Below are positions 24,769 through 34,128 of a stretch of 48,515 nt of DNA, in pieces. Within the stretch, counting starts at the first letter, position 1; the number at the start of each line of letters is the position of its first letter. This stretch comes from an uncultured Pelagibacteraceae bacterium (lineage in GTDB: Bacteria; Pseudomonadota; Alphaproteobacteria; Pelagibacterales; Pelagibacteraceae), in contig CACBMY010000003.1 in the NCBI GenBank assembly GCA_902540545.1, positions 1-48,515 on the forward strand, given 5' to 3'. The translations under genes and the position numbers were made by a program. The notes beneath the pieces were generated by a model that saw only the letters and a list, made by a program, of their open reading frames with translations, did not search any database and was not told the origin of the DNA.

Positions 24769-24901
24769 ACTTTTTATTCTTTTCTTCTAAATAATACTGA
24801 ATTTTGTTTTTGATATAGTTTTTTACCATCACAAATGCTATTAATCCAAAAATTGATACAGAAACTATTATAATTAATATTATTCTTAATTGTTCACTCA
24901 T
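24752..24901 (-). CDS. 49-aa single-helix membrane protein
   Basis: Reading from ATG 24901 to TAA at 24752-24754: a short N terminus (MSEQLR), one hydrophobic helix (IILIIIVSVSIFGLIAFVMV), then a basic, charged tail with KNKIQYYLEEKNKKSKED. The ATG overlaps the stop of the upstream minus-strand gene (TAATG), which is strong evidence of translational coupling. It is absent from ordinary ORF lists because of its size. Its function is unknown; the layout resembles small CcmD-like helpers but no motif supports that. Confidence 0.6.
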   Translation of the reverse strand: MSEQLRIILIIIVSVSIFGLIAFVMVKNYIKNKIQYYLEEKNKKSKEDL

Positions 24902-25671
24902 TAAATATTTTTATTTCTTTTCAAAATTATACTAGGATTTTTAAAATTTTTTTTTCCGTAAAGTATTTCATTTCCCTCAAAATCTGTAACTATACCCCCT
25001 GCATTTTCAAGAATAGCATGCCCAGCTGCTATATCCCATTCACATGCTCTAGGCTCTGCAACATAGCCGTCGTATTCATTTGAAGCTATTACACAAAATT
25101 TTAAAGAACTTTTCATCCTTTTAAATTCGCTAACATTCATTGTTTGATATATTTTATTAATTTCAGGTTTTAGTTTATTTGAATATGATACAAATTTAAG
25201 TTTATTATTTGAAATTTTTGAACAGTCTAATTTTACATGTTGACTATTAATTATTTCAAATGAACAACCTTTCTCATAAGAATAAAATAATCTATTTTTA
25301 GCGGGTGCATATATTATACCTGCTACTGCTCGATTATTAATAATTAAACCAGCATTTAGAGTAAATTCGTCAAGATCATTAATATAATCATAAGTGCCAT
25401 CAATTGGATCTATTAGCCAAAAATTTTTTAAATCTTTCTTGGATTTATTATGACTAGTTTCTTCTGATACAATCGGTATTTGAGGAGTTAAGTTATTTAT
25501 TTTTTCAGTTAAAATTCTATTAACTTCAAGATCACCATTGCTAACAGGTGTGTTATCTTCCTTAATTTCTTTTATTAAGCCTTTTTTTCTTAATTCTATT
25601 GAAACTTTTCCTGCGTATAAAAAAGTGTCAATCAGATTTTCTATAGCTGCTTTTATTTCGATTTGTTTCAT
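24901..25671 (-). CDS. cysQ: 3'(2'),5'-bisphosphate nucleotidase CysQ / inositol monophosphatase family
   Basis: 256 aa. Metal-binding motifs: EE at residues 70-71 in PIVSEETS, DPIDGTYDYI at 88-97 with D88 and D91, and CEWDIAAGHAILENAGG near 215-230. These fit the lithium-sensitive phosphatase family. CysQ removes pAp from sulfate assimilation and lipid pathways; the inositol-phosphatase alternative cannot be excluded. It is sandwiched in a tight operon: the DUF3553 stop is adjacent and the 49-aa gene overlaps its stop by one base. Confidence 0.9.
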   Translation of the reverse strand: MKQIEIKAAIENLIDTFLYAGKVSIELRKKGLIKEIKEDNTPVSNGDLEVNRILTEKINNLTPQIPIVSEETSHNKSKKDLKNFWLIDPIDGTYDYINDLDEFTLNAGLIINNRAVAGIIYAPAKNRLFYSYEKGCSFEIINSQHVKLDCSKISNNKLKFVSYSNKLKPEINKIYQTMNVSEFKRMKSSLKFCVIASNEYDGYVAEPRACEWDIAAGHAILENAGGIVTDFEGNEILYGKKNFKNPSIILKRNKNI

Positions 25672-25839
25672 TTATTCTAACTTTTCTAATTCGATATTTT
25701 TAGCATTGATAACTTTTTTTCCTACATTTTCGAAATTCACAGTTACTTTTTCTTTAATAATTGACTGTACTTGTCCTATTCCCCAATCTTTATTATTAGG
25801 ATTTATAACTTTATCACCTGGTTCAAAATCTAAAATCAT
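25672..25839 (-). CDS. DUF3553 protein
   Basis: 55 residues from ATG 25839. The family pattern [33 protein letters not shown] is clearly present, a compact beta-barrel with a conserved DWG/GQVQS turn. The TAA is followed immediately by the ATG of cysQ. DUF3553 members are small alphaproteobacterial proteins related in sequence to the CarD/UvrD-tail SH3-like fold; function is not established. Too short to appear in standard ORF lists. Confidence 0.85.
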   Translation of the reverse strand: MILDFEPGDKVINPNNKDWGIGQVQSIIKEKVTVNFENVGKKVINAKNIELEKLE

Positions 25840-25880
25840 TTGATTTTACTTATAATAGAAATGAGTATAAATACCACCAC

Positions 25881-26996
25881 ATGAATTTAGAGTTAAACTC
25901 AATTGGATTAGATAAGAAACCGTCTGATACAAAAGTAATTGTAGCTATGTCTGGTGGTGTAGACTCATCTACAGTTGCAGGTTTGATGAAAATGCAAGGA
26001 TATAATGTTACCGGCATAACATTAAAACTATACAACGATAGTAAAGAAGTTGTTAAATCAAAAGTATGTTGCTCAGGCCAAGATGTTATAGATGCAAAAA
26101 GAGTTGCTCATAAATTAGATATTGATCATAAAATTCTTTATTACCAAGATAAATTTAAGCAAGGAGTTATTGATAATTTTGTAGAAAGCTACTTAAAAGG
26201 AGAAACGCCAATACCATGCGTACAGTGTAATCAAACTGTAAAATTTAAAGATTTATTTGATGTTGCTAAAGACTTAAAAGCTGATGCTCTGATTACGGGT
26301 CATTATGTAAAAAACATAACAATTAATGAAAAGAATAATATGTATAGGGCAATAGATGAAAATAGAGATCAAAGTTATTTTCTTTTCAATACAACTAGAG
26401 AGCAATTGAATTATTTACGTTTTCCATTGGGAGGCATGTTAAAGAAAGAAACTAGAGATATAGCAAAAAATCTAAATTTAAATGTTGCAGATAAACCGGA
26501 TAGTCAAGACATATGTTTTGTTCCTAACGGAGATTATTCATCTGTAATAAAAAAATTTAAACCAGAATCATTTAAAAAGGGTAATATTAAAAATTTAAAT
26601 GGTGAAGTAATCGGTGTGCATGATGGAATTGTTAATTTTACTATTGGGCAAAGAAAAGGAATAAAAGTGGCCGACAAAGAAGCATTATATGTAATTAAAA
26701 TTGATGCTAAAAATAATGAGATTATTGTCGGTGGAAGAGAGCACCTTGGGAAAAAGAAAATTAATTTGAAAAATATAAATTTATTATCTGATCATAATGA
26801 ATTAAGTGAAGAAGTACTAGTCAAAGTTAGATCTACTGGCAAGCTATTAGATGCAAAAATAAATTTATTAAATCAAAATGAAGCCGAGGTCAATTTAAAC
26901 AAGCCAGAGGAAGGTATATCTCCCGGACAAGCATGTGTTTTTTATAAAAAAGATCAATTTGGTGACAAAGTGCTTGGTGGGGGTTGGATTAAATAG
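25881..26996 (+). CDS. mnmA: tRNA-specific 2-thiouridylase MnmA
   Basis: 371 aa. The ATP pyrophosphatase P-loop SGGVDSS spans residues 24-30. Catalytic cysteines are in [11 protein letters not shown] (near 108) and [15 protein letters not shown] (near 207). A C-terminal beta-barrel region with [13 protein letters not shown] follows. It installs the 2-thio group on U34 of Lys, Glu and Gln tRNAs using a persulfide donor. It is divergent from DUF3553 by 41 bases and overlaps the next convergent gene by 8 bases. Confidence 0.96.
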   Translation: MNLELNSIGLDKKPSDTKVIVAMSGGVDSSTVAGLMKMQGYNVTGITLKLYNDSKEVVKSKVCCSGQDVIDAKRVAHKLDIDHKILYYQDKFKQGVIDNFVESYLKGETPIPCVQCNQTVKFKDLFDVAKDLKADALITGHYVKNITINEKNNMYRAIDENRDQSYFLFNTTREQLNYLRFPLGGMLKKETRDIAKNLNLNVADKPDSQDICFVPNGDYSSVIKKFKPESFKKGNIKNLNGEVIGVHDGIVNFTIGQRKGIKVADKEALYVIKIDAKNNEIIVGGREHLGKKKINLKNINLLSDHNELSEEVLVKVRSTGKLLDAKINLLNQNEAEVNLNKPEEGISPGQACVFYKKDQFGDKVLGGGWIK

Positions 26997-27744
26997 TAAC
27001 TTTTCTCCAACTTAAAGAATAAAGTAAATAAAATAAGAAAATTGCAAAAAAATAATTCCATTCCACGATTAGAATAAAAGTTTTTGAGTTTTCAAATAAA
27101 AGTAAAAATAGGCTTAAAAATAAAATAATTAAAAGTATGTGTGCTAAAAAATATTGTATTTTAAAATATATGTTTTTTAATTCCGGATAAGTTTCAGAAA
27201 CTTTTTTGACACATTTTACAAAATAATATTTAGTCGATATCGCAAATAGTACACAACATGCAAGGTTCAATCTTACTAAAAACTTATATAAATCGTTATC
27301 GTATTTAATACCTAAAAATATAATGTGAATTATCAAAGTTATTCCACTTATTAATCCAAAATAATAAAATTTATTGACCATTTTTTGGTCAGTATCTAGA
27401 TCTGTAAAAATTTTTTTTTGATTTCTCCAAAAGAAGCATAATAAAATTCCTGTAAATATCATCAGAGGTTTAAATACTAACCAATTTGGAAACACTCTAC
27501 CCAATCTACTTATAGAGGTCGCACCATCAATATAAGGTATTGCAAAACCAAGTCTTTGAACATCTTGTTTATCTCTAAGTGCTTTACCAGCGTCATAAAT
27601 TTTTATGTCTTTATAATAGTTTCCAGGTACTGGCTCGTATTTAAATTGAAAACTTTGTGAAAATAATAAAATAGAATTAATAGTTAACAAAGGGATTACA
27701 AATATGACCAAACCCAATATTCTGGATTTGGAAACAAGTTTCAT
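26989..27744 (-). CDS. Six-helix membrane protein of unknown function
   Basis: 251 aa. An N-terminal helix ([21 protein letters not shown]) is followed by a ~75-residue extracytoplasmic loop with [16 protein letters not shown], then [21 protein letters not shown]. Five more hydrophobic helices follow. The loop-then-bundle layout and the [17 protein letters not shown] segment vaguely recall Frag1/DRAM-like proteins, but I cannot name a family. No catalytic motif is evident. Its start lies 10 bases beyond the 27-aa basic protein, so the two are co-transcribed. Confidence 0.75.
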   Translation of the reverse strand: MKLVSKSRILGLVIFVIPLLTINSILLFSQSFQFKYEPVPGNYYKDIKIYDAGKALRDKQDVQRLGFAIPYIDGATSISRLGRVFPNWLVFKPLMIFTGILLCFFWRNQKKIFTDLDTDQKMVNKFYYFGLISGITLIIHIIFLGIKYDNDLYKFLVRLNLACCVLFAISTKYYFVKCVKKVSETYPELKNIYFKIQYFLAHILLIILFLSLFLLLFENSKTFILIVEWNYFFAIFLFYLLYSLSWRKVTI

Positions 27745-27753
27745 AAATAAAGC

Positions 27754-27837
27754 CTATTTTTTTTTGTTTTTCTTTCTGGCTCTTCTTTTTTTTGAGCCCA
27801 TTTTTCTTCGGCCTCTATGCTTTTTAGGGTATCCCAT
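27754..27837 (-). CDS. 27-residue extremely basic peptide
   Basis: The frame MGYPKKHRGRRKMGSKKRRA (first 20 residues) continues with RKKNKKK and TAG: about two thirds Lys/Arg/His. An AGGAG ribosome-binding site lies 3 bases before ATG, better than most genes here. Length and composition recall the bTHX ribosomal peptide of Thermus and other small ribosome- or nucleic-acid-binding peptides; alignment is not convincing, so identity is unknown. It sits just upstream of the membrane protein gene. Confidence 0.65.
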   Translation of the reverse strand: MGYPKKHRGRRKMGSKKRRARKKNKKK

Positions 27838-27912
27838 AATCTCCTTAGTTTTACAATTTTATTGACTTATTCGAGGGATATAGCATTGTCAATATAACTA
27901 ATCAATTTTTTT

Positions 27913-29091
27913 ATGGTTAATTCAGTTAAAACTTTTTTAAAACAAGTAGGAAAAGATTATCAAAATCAGTCAGTTAATCCGCCAGTAGTAAGAGCTTCAA
28001 CTATAATATTTAAAACTCTTCAAGATATAAACAAAACACAAAGTAATTATAAAAAAAATCCTTTAAGCAAAAATTTTGATTATGGTCGAAAAGGAACATC
28101 AACAACTTTTGCATTACAAGAACTATTAAGAAAAATTGAAAATGCTTATCAAGTTTATTTAACTCCAACAGGATTCGGAGCAGTTTTTCTTGGAGTGATT
28201 AGTGTTGTAAGACCTGGTGATGAAATAATTATAACAGACTCGGTATACTCTCCTACAAGATTTTTAACCGAAGACTATTTAAAAAAATTCAATATTAAAG
28301 CAGTATTTTATGATCCAAAAAACTTAGATGACTTAAAAAAAAAAATTACAAATAAGACTAAACTTATTTTTGTTGAAAACCCTGGAAGTAACACATTTGA
28401 ATTTCAAGATTTAAAAAAAATATTATCTTTTGCTAAGAATAAGAATATTTATACAGCTATTGATAACACCTGGGGAACACCTTATTTAATCAAGCCTTTA
28501 GACTTAGGTTTTGATATGTCTATAGTTTCAGCGACAAAATATTATTCTGGTCATTCAGATGTTATGGGTGGCAGTTTAGCTATTAAAAAAAGACTTTTTA
28601 AAGAAGTGGAATTAAGTCAAAAAGCAGTTGGTTTAAGACTAAGCCCTGATGATGCCTATTTAATTATGAGAGGACTAAGAACATTAGATATTAGGCTAGA
28701 CAAGCATCAAGAAAATACCATCAAGGTAGCTAATTTTTTGAGCAAACAAAAAAAAGTTAAAGAGGTTTTTTACCCAATTAAAAAAAATATTAAACAATAC
28801 AAAATGTGGAAAAAGTATTACTCAGGATCATCTGGGTTAATGGGTGTAAAAATTATTTCTAAAAATAAAAACTCTGTAATTAGATTTTTGAATAAACTAA
28901 AATTATTTGCCCATGGTTACAGCTGGGGTGGATTTGAAAGTCTTGCTTTATATCAAGACAAATTGGCACTGGGCAACAGGAGCTACACAAAGCTGAGTAA
29001 TAACGAACATATTATAAGATTGCATATTGGTTTAGAAGACCCAAATGATTTGATTGCTGACATTAAACAGGCTATTAAATCTGTAAGATGA
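27913..29091 (+). CDS. metC: Cystathionine beta-lyase-like Cys/Met metabolism PLP enzyme
   Basis: 392 aa. Schiff-base lysine K209 lies in SIVSATKYYSGHSDVMGG. Other blocks: YGRKGTSTTFALQELL, LTPTGFGAVFLGV, GDEIIITDSVYSPT and the C-terminal GYSWGGFESLA. These match the MetC subgroup. The reaction would be cystathionine to homocysteine, pyruvate and ammonia, or another C-S lyase activity, which is plausible in a genome depending on reduced sulfur. Its stop overlaps the MFS gene by 4 bases. Confidence 0.9.
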   Translation: MVNSVKTFLKQVGKDYQNQSVNPPVVRASTIIFKTLQDINKTQSNYKKNPLSKNFDYGRKGTSTTFALQELLRKIENAYQVYLTPTGFGAVFLGVISVVRPGDEIIITDSVYSPTRFLTEDYLKKFNIKAVFYDPKNLDDLKKKITNKTKLIFVENPGSNTFEFQDLKKILSFAKNKNIYTAIDNTWGTPYLIKPLDLGFDMSIVSATKYYSGHSDVMGGSLAIKKRLFKEVELSQKAVGLRLSPDDAYLIMRGLRTLDIRLDKHQENTIKVANFLSKQKKVKEVFYPIKKNIKQYKMWKKYYSGSSGLMGVKIISKNKNSVIRFLNKLKLFAHGYSWGGFESLALYQDKLALGNRSYTKLSNNEHIIRLHIGLEDPNDLIADIKQAIKSVR

Positions 29092-30308
29092 ATGACACCA
29101 AATTTTTTCCAACAAAAAAAGCATTAGTTACCGTAATAGCTGCATCTGCTGTTGTTATTATTGCATTAGGAATAAGACAAACTTTTGGAATGTTTTATTT
29201 TGATTTTGCAACTGATTTAGATATCACCATAACACAGTTCGGCTTTACAATGGGATTACAGCTCTTATTGTGGGGTGTTTTCAGTCCTATGTTTGGAATT
29301 ATTACGGATAAGTATGGTGGTAATATTGCAATCTTTATAGGTTTTGTTTTTTATTTGTTAGCAATTTTATTGTTTTATTCAGGTTTTAATACTGGTTATT
29401 ATTTTACTATAACAATTGGAATATTAGTTGGAGTTGGACTGGGATCCACAGCTATCAGTATACCTGTTTCAGTTGTTGCAAAACACTTTCCAGTTTCAAG
29501 CAGAACAATAGCAACAGGTATAGTAACATCAGCAGGATCTTTTGGATATTTTATATCACCGCTAATCACTAGATACTCACTCGTTGAACATGGGTGGGAA
29601 AATACAATGCTATTTTTCTGTTTCTTTTTAGGTCTAGGATTAATAGTAGCATTATTTGTTTCAACACCAAAAATACCTGTTGGTACAAATCAAAATAACA
29701 ATCAAACAGCTAGAGAAGCTTTAAAAGAGGCTTTTTCAAATAAAAGTTACATTTATCTTACTTTAGGTTTCTTTGTATGCGGTTGGCACATTGCTTTAGT
29801 AGCAACTCATATACCCACTTACATGATTGATAAAGGATTACCAGATTGGTGTGCAGCAATGGTTTTAGCTTTAATTGGACTTTTTAATATGGTTGGAACA
29901 ATTACAAGTGGATATCTTGCAACTAGATACAGTCAAAAAATTTTATTAAGTGCAATTTATCTACTAAGAGGAGTATCAATTATTTATTTCATATTCCTAC
30001 CACCAAGTGTTTTTAATTCAGTAATCTTTGGAATTACTTTTGGAATGTTGTGGCTATCAACAGTTCCACCAACCAATGGAATCATAGGAAAAGTATTTGG
30101 AACTAAGTATATCGGATTATTATATGGAATTGTTTTTGTAAGTCATCAAATTGGATCTTTTTTAGGAGCTTATTTGAGTGGAGTTTTCTACGAACTTAAC
30201 GGCAATTTTGATTATGCTTGGTACATATCTATCGCATTATCTATTTTTGCAGGTTTGATACATTTACCTATAAAAGAGAAGCCAATTGAAAGACCGCAAA
30301 TCGCATAA
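29088..30308 (+). CDS. MFS transporter
   Basis: 406 aa with twelve hydrophobic helices. Typical MFS sequence FSPMFGIITDKYGG lies after helix 2, with SRTIATGIVTSAGSFGYF in helix 5. The organisation resembles the monocarboxylate/oxalate-formate antiporter group, but the substrate is not evident. It overlaps metC by 4 bases and runs into the pabB gene, so it may move a product of one of these pathways. Confidence 0.88.
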   Translation: MNDTKFFPTKKALVTVIAASAVVIIALGIRQTFGMFYFDFATDLDITITQFGFTMGLQLLLWGVFSPMFGIITDKYGGNIAIFIGFVFYLLAILLFYSGFNTGYYFTITIGILVGVGLGSTAISIPVSVVAKHFPVSSRTIATGIVTSAGSFGYFISPLITRYSLVEHGWENTMLFFCFFLGLGLIVALFVSTPKIPVGTNQNNNQTAREALKEAFSNKSYIYLTLGFFVCGWHIALVATHIPTYMIDKGLPDWCAAMVLALIGLFNMVGTITSGYLATRYSQKILLSAIYLLRGVSIIYFIFLPPSVFNSVIFGITFGMLWLSTVPPTNGIIGKVFGTKYIGLLYGIVFVSHQIGSFLGAYLSGVFYELNGNFDYAWYISIALSIFAGLIHLPIKEKPIERPQIA

Positions 30309-31500
30309 ACTTAAATTTAACACGTATTTAGAAAAACTTTATCAGTCGGATAAGCCACTGATAATCTACAAAGTTGATAATGGTTATGACATTTATACAG
30401 ATTTTTCTAAAAAAATTAATTTAACAAAAAAAAATATACATAAATTTTTAAACTCTTTTGAAAGAATGAAATATAAAAAAGAAACTGATCAATATGTTGG
30501 TTTTTTTGGATATGAAATTTTAAATTATTTACTTGGCATTAAAATTAGCAAACAGTCTAAAAATGGTTTTTATAAAGGAGTTTTTTACAAACCAGAAACA
30601 ATCATTAAAATAAGAGATAATATTTCAATATTTTCAAATAAAAAAAAACACGAATTTAATAATTATTTTAAACCAACTAAAATTTTATCACCCTTTAAAT
30701 TAAATATTAAATATCAAAAATACAAAAAAATATTTGATATTTTTTCAAAAAAAATAAGAGAAGGAGAAACATATCAAATAAAAATTTGTACAAAATATCG
30801 TAATAAATCTTCAATAAATCCAATTAATTTTTTCTGGAGATTAATGAAGTCAAATGCTTCACCAGAATCTTTTATGATAAGAGATAAAAATTATTCTATT
30901 GTAAGCTGCTCACCTGAAACTTTATTATTAAAAAAAGGTAACAAAATCATTACCAAGCCTATTGCTGGCACATTAAGAAAAAGTAAAAAATCTAACAGAT
31001 CTAGTGCCTTAAAGTTTTTTAGAAATAACATTAAAGAGACTAAAGAACATAATATGATTGTTGATATGGAAAGAAGTGATTTATCCAGAGTTTGTATTCC
31101 AGGAACAGTAAAAATTGATAAAGAAAAGTATGTTGAGGAATACAGACACTTATTTCATTATGTTACAACCATATCTGGAAGCCTATTAAAAGGTATGACT
31201 ATAAAAAATATTATCAAATCTATGATGCCTGGTGGATCAGTCATAGGCTGTCCAAAAGTACGAACTTTGGAATTATTAAATCAACAAGAAAAAGAGAATA
31301 GAAATATTTTTACAGGTAGTTTTGGCTATATAAAATTTAATAAAGATATGAGATTTAACATAATAATAAGATCTATACTAAATTATAAAAATACATCAGA
31401 AATATCTGCAGCATCTGGAGTTGTATTAGATAGTGCAGCAAAAAAAGAATTTAATGAAAATTTTATCAAAGCAAAATCATTATTAGAATTATTTAAATGA
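30286..31500 (+). CDS. pabB: Aminodeoxychorismate synthase component I
   Basis: 404 aa from a TTG start at 30286, overlapping the MFS stop by 23 bases. The chorismate-binding domain is clear: IREGETYQIKICTKYR, SPETLLLKKGNKIITKPIAGTLRK, a KEHNMIVDMERSDLSRVC block, and MPGGSVIGCPKVRTLELL (shown in part). Anthranilate synthase TrpE is the close alternative. PabB is favoured because glutaminase and aminodeoxychorismate lyase genes follow. It makes 4-amino-4-deoxychorismate for folate synthesis. Start choice is uncertain because it relies on TTG. Confidence 0.9.
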   Translation: MKDRKSHKLKFNTYLEKLYQSDKPLIIYKVDNGYDIYTDFSKKINLTKKNIHKFLNSFERMKYKKETDQYVGFFGYEILNYLLGIKISKQSKNGFYKGVFYKPETIIKIRDNISIFSNKKKHEFNNYFKPTKILSPFKLNIKYQKYKKIFDIFSKKIREGETYQIKICTKYRNKSSINPINFFWRLMKSNASPESFMIRDKNYSIVSCSPETLLLKKGNKIITKPIAGTLRKSKKSNRSSALKFFRNNIKETKEHNMIVDMERSDLSRVCIPGTVKIDKEKYVEEYRHLFHYVTTISGSLLKGMTIKNIIKSMMPGGSVIGCPKVRTLELLNQQEKENRNIFTGSFGYIKFNKDMRFNIIIRSILNYKNTSEISAASGVVLDSAAKKEFNENFIKAKSLLELFK

Positions 31501-32063
31501 TTTATATAATAGACCATCAGGATTCATTCACATGGAATGTAGTTCATCAATTCTCTCAGTTTGATAAAGTTTATTGTTCAAATTATTTTGAAATAAATAA
31601 CAGTTTATTAAATAAATCTAATACAATTGTATTATCTCCTGGACCCGGTTCACCCAAAGATTATCCAAATACTTCAAAAATTTATAATAAATTTAAAGGA
31701 AGAAAAAAAATCATAGGAATTTGCTTAGGGTACCAGCAAATATTACATTGTGAAAATGCCAAAATTATTCAACAAAGGAGAATATTCCATGGTTATCAAT
31801 CTGAAGTAAAAGTTGTTTCGAATAAATCCATCTTTAGAAAGAATTCTAAATTTAAAGTCGGAAGATATCATTCACTTAAGCTTCAAGAGCCATTTATTAA
31901 AGAAAATTTTGATATTACTATGAGATGCGCTAAAACTGATATTGCTATGGCTTTCGAAAACAAAAGAGATGATGTATATGGTTTTCAATTTCATCCAGAA
32001 TCTTTTTTAACAACAAATGGTAAAATTCTTATTAAAAAAATCTTACAGTCGAAAAGATCTTAA
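31497..32063 (+). CDS. pabA: Aminodeoxychorismate synthase glutaminase subunit
   Basis: 188 aa class I glutamine amidotransferase. Nucleophile C76 is in GICLGYQQ, and the other triad residues H166 and E168 are in FQFHPES. An SPGPGSP block lies near residue 48. It supplies ammonia to PabB. Its start overlaps the pabB stop by 4 bases. It overlaps the downstream lyase by 47 bases, unusually long for this region. Confidence 0.93.
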   Translation: MIYIIDHQDSFTWNVVHQFSQFDKVYCSNYFEINNSLLNKSNTIVLSPGPGSPKDYPNTSKIYNKFKGRKKIIGICLGYQQILHCENAKIIQQRRIFHGYQSEVKVVSNKSIFRKNSKFKVGRYHSLKLQEPFIKENFDITMRCAKTDIAMAFENKRDDVYGFQFHPESFLTTNGKILIKKILQSKRS

Positions 32064-32793
32064 AGAAAAGGAATTTAAAGATCTATGGAATGCCCATGGG
32101 GTTTTCACAACTATGTGGATCTATGGAAAGCCTCAAAAGATTTTATTTTTTAAAGAACACATAACAAATCTTATTAAGTCTACTAAAAATTATAAAATTT
32201 ATGATCGAAATTTAAAAAGAAATATATTTAAAATAATTAAATCGAATTTAAATAAACAAAAAAATTATAATCATTTATTGAGAATTGCTGTTACCAAAAG
32301 TTTAATTTCTATTTCTTTGAGAGATAAATTAAAAATTAAAAAAAATTTCCAGTTAAAGTTAGTCAATTATAATAGAATTAAGCCTGAGCATAAAAATCTG
32401 AAGTATAAATTTATTTTAAAAAATTTATCTAAAATTGATAACACAAAATCTGATATTGCTCTTTGCTCAAATGGAAAAATTCTAGAAACAGGAACCTCAA
32501 ATATTATTTTTATAAAAGGTAATAAATATTATTCACCTATCAGGAAATTTTATCGAGGAGTTAATCTAAAGTTTTTTGAAAAACAATTTAAGATAAAAAA
32601 AACTAATATTAATATAAATAAATTAAATCAATACGAGGAGATACTTCTAATCGGATCTGGAAAGGGAGTTTCTACTGTTTCATCTATAAAAGAGAAAAAC
32701 TGGAATAGAAAAAAATATAAATCCTATGAAACTTTTATAAGCAAATATCAAACTAAAATACTAAAACAAAAAAAATTGAGTAATTATTTATGA
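32017..32793 (+). CDS. pabC: Aminodeoxychorismate lyase-like class IV PLP enzyme
   Basis: 258 aa. The N-terminal fold-IV feature HGVFTTMWIYGKPQKILFF and the cofactor-binding ETGTSNIIF block with an upstream lysine (NLKYKF region) fit class IV aminotransferases and lyases. In this operon the role is aminodeoxychorismate to p-aminobenzoate plus pyruvate. The chosen ATG gives a 47-base overlap with pabA; a later start would remove the GVFTTM block's leader, so the first is retained. Divergence is higher than for neighbours. Confidence 0.85.
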   Translation: MVKFLLKKSYSRKDLKEKEFKDLWNAHGVFTTMWIYGKPQKILFFKEHITNLIKSTKNYKIYDRNLKRNIFKIIKSNLNKQKNYNHLLRIAVTKSLISISLRDKLKIKKNFQLKLVNYNRIKPEHKNLKYKFILKNLSKIDNTKSDIALCSNGKILETGTSNIIFIKGNKYYSPIRKFYRGVNLKFFEKQFKIKKTNININKLNQYEEILLIGSGKGVSTVSSIKEKNWNRKKYKSYETFISKYQTKILKQKKLSNYL

Positions 32794-33188
32794 GAAATCC
32801 TAATAACCCTTGCATATTCTGTTTTACAAAGAAAAAGGAATATCTTTTTGAAAACGAACTAGCTTATGCAACTACTGACACTTACCCTGTATCAAAATTT
32901 CATTCACTTATAATTCCAAAGCGGTGTGTTAAAAATTATTTTGATCTAACCTTAAAAGAAATCTTAGCCTGCAATAAATTAATAAAGAAACTAAAAAAAA
33001 AAATTGAAATGAACGATAAATCTGTAAAAGGTTTTAATATTGGTACCAATTCAGGCAAGGTTGCTGGACAATCTATTAATCATTGTCACATTCATCTGAT
33101 TCCAAGACGAAAAAATGATGTTAAAAATCCACAAGGCGGTGTTCGAGCTGTAATTTCTGCTAAACAGCATTATGTAAGGAAAAAGTAA
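32790..33188 (+). CDS. HIT-family protein
   Basis: 132 aa. The histidine triad is H98-x-H100-x-H102 in INHCHIHLIP. A zinc-like CIFC pair sits at the start, then PVSKFHSLIIPKRCV. HIT proteins hydrolyse or transfer nucleotide monophosphates; the Hint/FHIT-like group is the best fit, with a plausible role in nucleotide second-messenger or AMP-lysine hydrolysis. It overlaps pabC by 4 bases, so it is the final gene of the pab operon. Confidence 0.92.
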   Translation: MRNPNNPCIFCFTKKKEYLFENELAYATTDTYPVSKFHSLIIPKRCVKNYFDLTLKEILACNKLIKKLKKKIEMNDKSVKGFNIGTNSGKVAGQSINHCHIHLIPRRKNDVKNPQGGVRAVISAKQHYVRKK

Positions 33189-33294
33189 ACTTTATTAACA
33201 TTTTTTTCTTCAGATGAGATTATTAGTCAGTTGAACTAATATTTTTTATAGATTATGAGCTTAGATTAGTATTATATTTAGCGGAGATAATAAT

Positions 33295-34089
33295 ATGTTC
33301 ACAACAAATCCATTTGCTGTCCTTTCTTCAACAGTCCCTTCAATTGCTTTGCAAGCATTTGTTTTATTGATGTTGGCATTAGTGGTGATTGGAACACTGA
33401 TGGATATTATCCATAAGAAGAATGTAAAATATTTTTTTAATAATGCTAAAAAAGCAAAAAAAGCAGCAAGTAGAGAATTAAGTCTTGGAGAGAAAACAGC
33501 AATAATTTCTAAAACAGTAGTACACGATATTGGAACTACATCTGAATTAGGTTTGGGTAAAAGAAGATTTGCACATGTATTAGGAATGTATGGAACAATA
33601 TTATTTTGGATTGGATCAGGTGTTATGATATTTGGATATTCTTCCCCTAATGCTGTAACCCCATCTATATGGCCAATTATTTGGCACGCTGGAGCAATTT
33701 TAACTTGCCTTGGAGCTTATTGGTTTTGGTTTTTTTTAAGAGTAGATGTATCTGCTGAAGCTCACTCGGTTTTTAGAATCATAAAAGCAGATTTATTTGT
33801 TTTAGCTTTAGTATTATCTTCTACGTTTGGTTTAGCTTGGTCTTATTTTCAATATTCAGGATCTACTGGTTTAAGTATTTTATTTTTAATTTTGTTTGCG
33901 GTTGCTAACATAGTTTTATTTGGAGGAGTATATTGGTCTAAATTTGCTCATATGTTCTACAAACCAGGTGCTGCAATACAAAAAAATTTAGCAGAAGCAG
34001 ATGGATCTAGAGATAATTTACCTCCACCTGCAGATGCACCAGAACAATTTGGACTTGGAATTAAACGTGAGGCACCAAAGCACTATTAA
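33295..34089 (+). CDS. aprM: AprM-like membrane protein of the APS reductase locus
   Basis: 264 aa. About six hydrophobic helices alternate with short loops: FVLLMLALVVIGTLMDI, MYGTILFWIGSGVMIFGYS, WHAGAILTCLGAYWFWFFLRV and two more. It resembles the membrane subunit AprM / nitrate-reductase-gamma-like component that pairs with AprBA in sulfur oxidisers and in SAR11, presumably linking electrons to the quinone pool. Several histidines inside helices could bind haem b. Start ATG 33295 has a GGAG site about 10 bases upstream. It is 39 bases upstream of aprB. Confidence 0.85.
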   Translation: MFTTNPFAVLSSTVPSIALQAFVLLMLALVVIGTLMDIIHKKNVKYFFNNAKKAKKAASRELSLGEKTAIISKTVVHDIGTTSELGLGKRRFAHVLGMYGTILFWIGSGVMIFGYSSPNAVTPSIWPIIWHAGAILTCLGAYWFWFFLRVDVSAEAHSVFRIIKADLFVLALVLSSTFGLAWSYFQYSGSTGLSILFLILFAVANIVLFGGVYWSKFAHMFYKPGAAIQKNLAEADGSRDNLPPPADAPEQFGLGIKREAPKHY

Positions 34090-34128
34090 TATGATTGATA
34101 AAATTTTAAAGAAAGGTAATAAGTAGAT

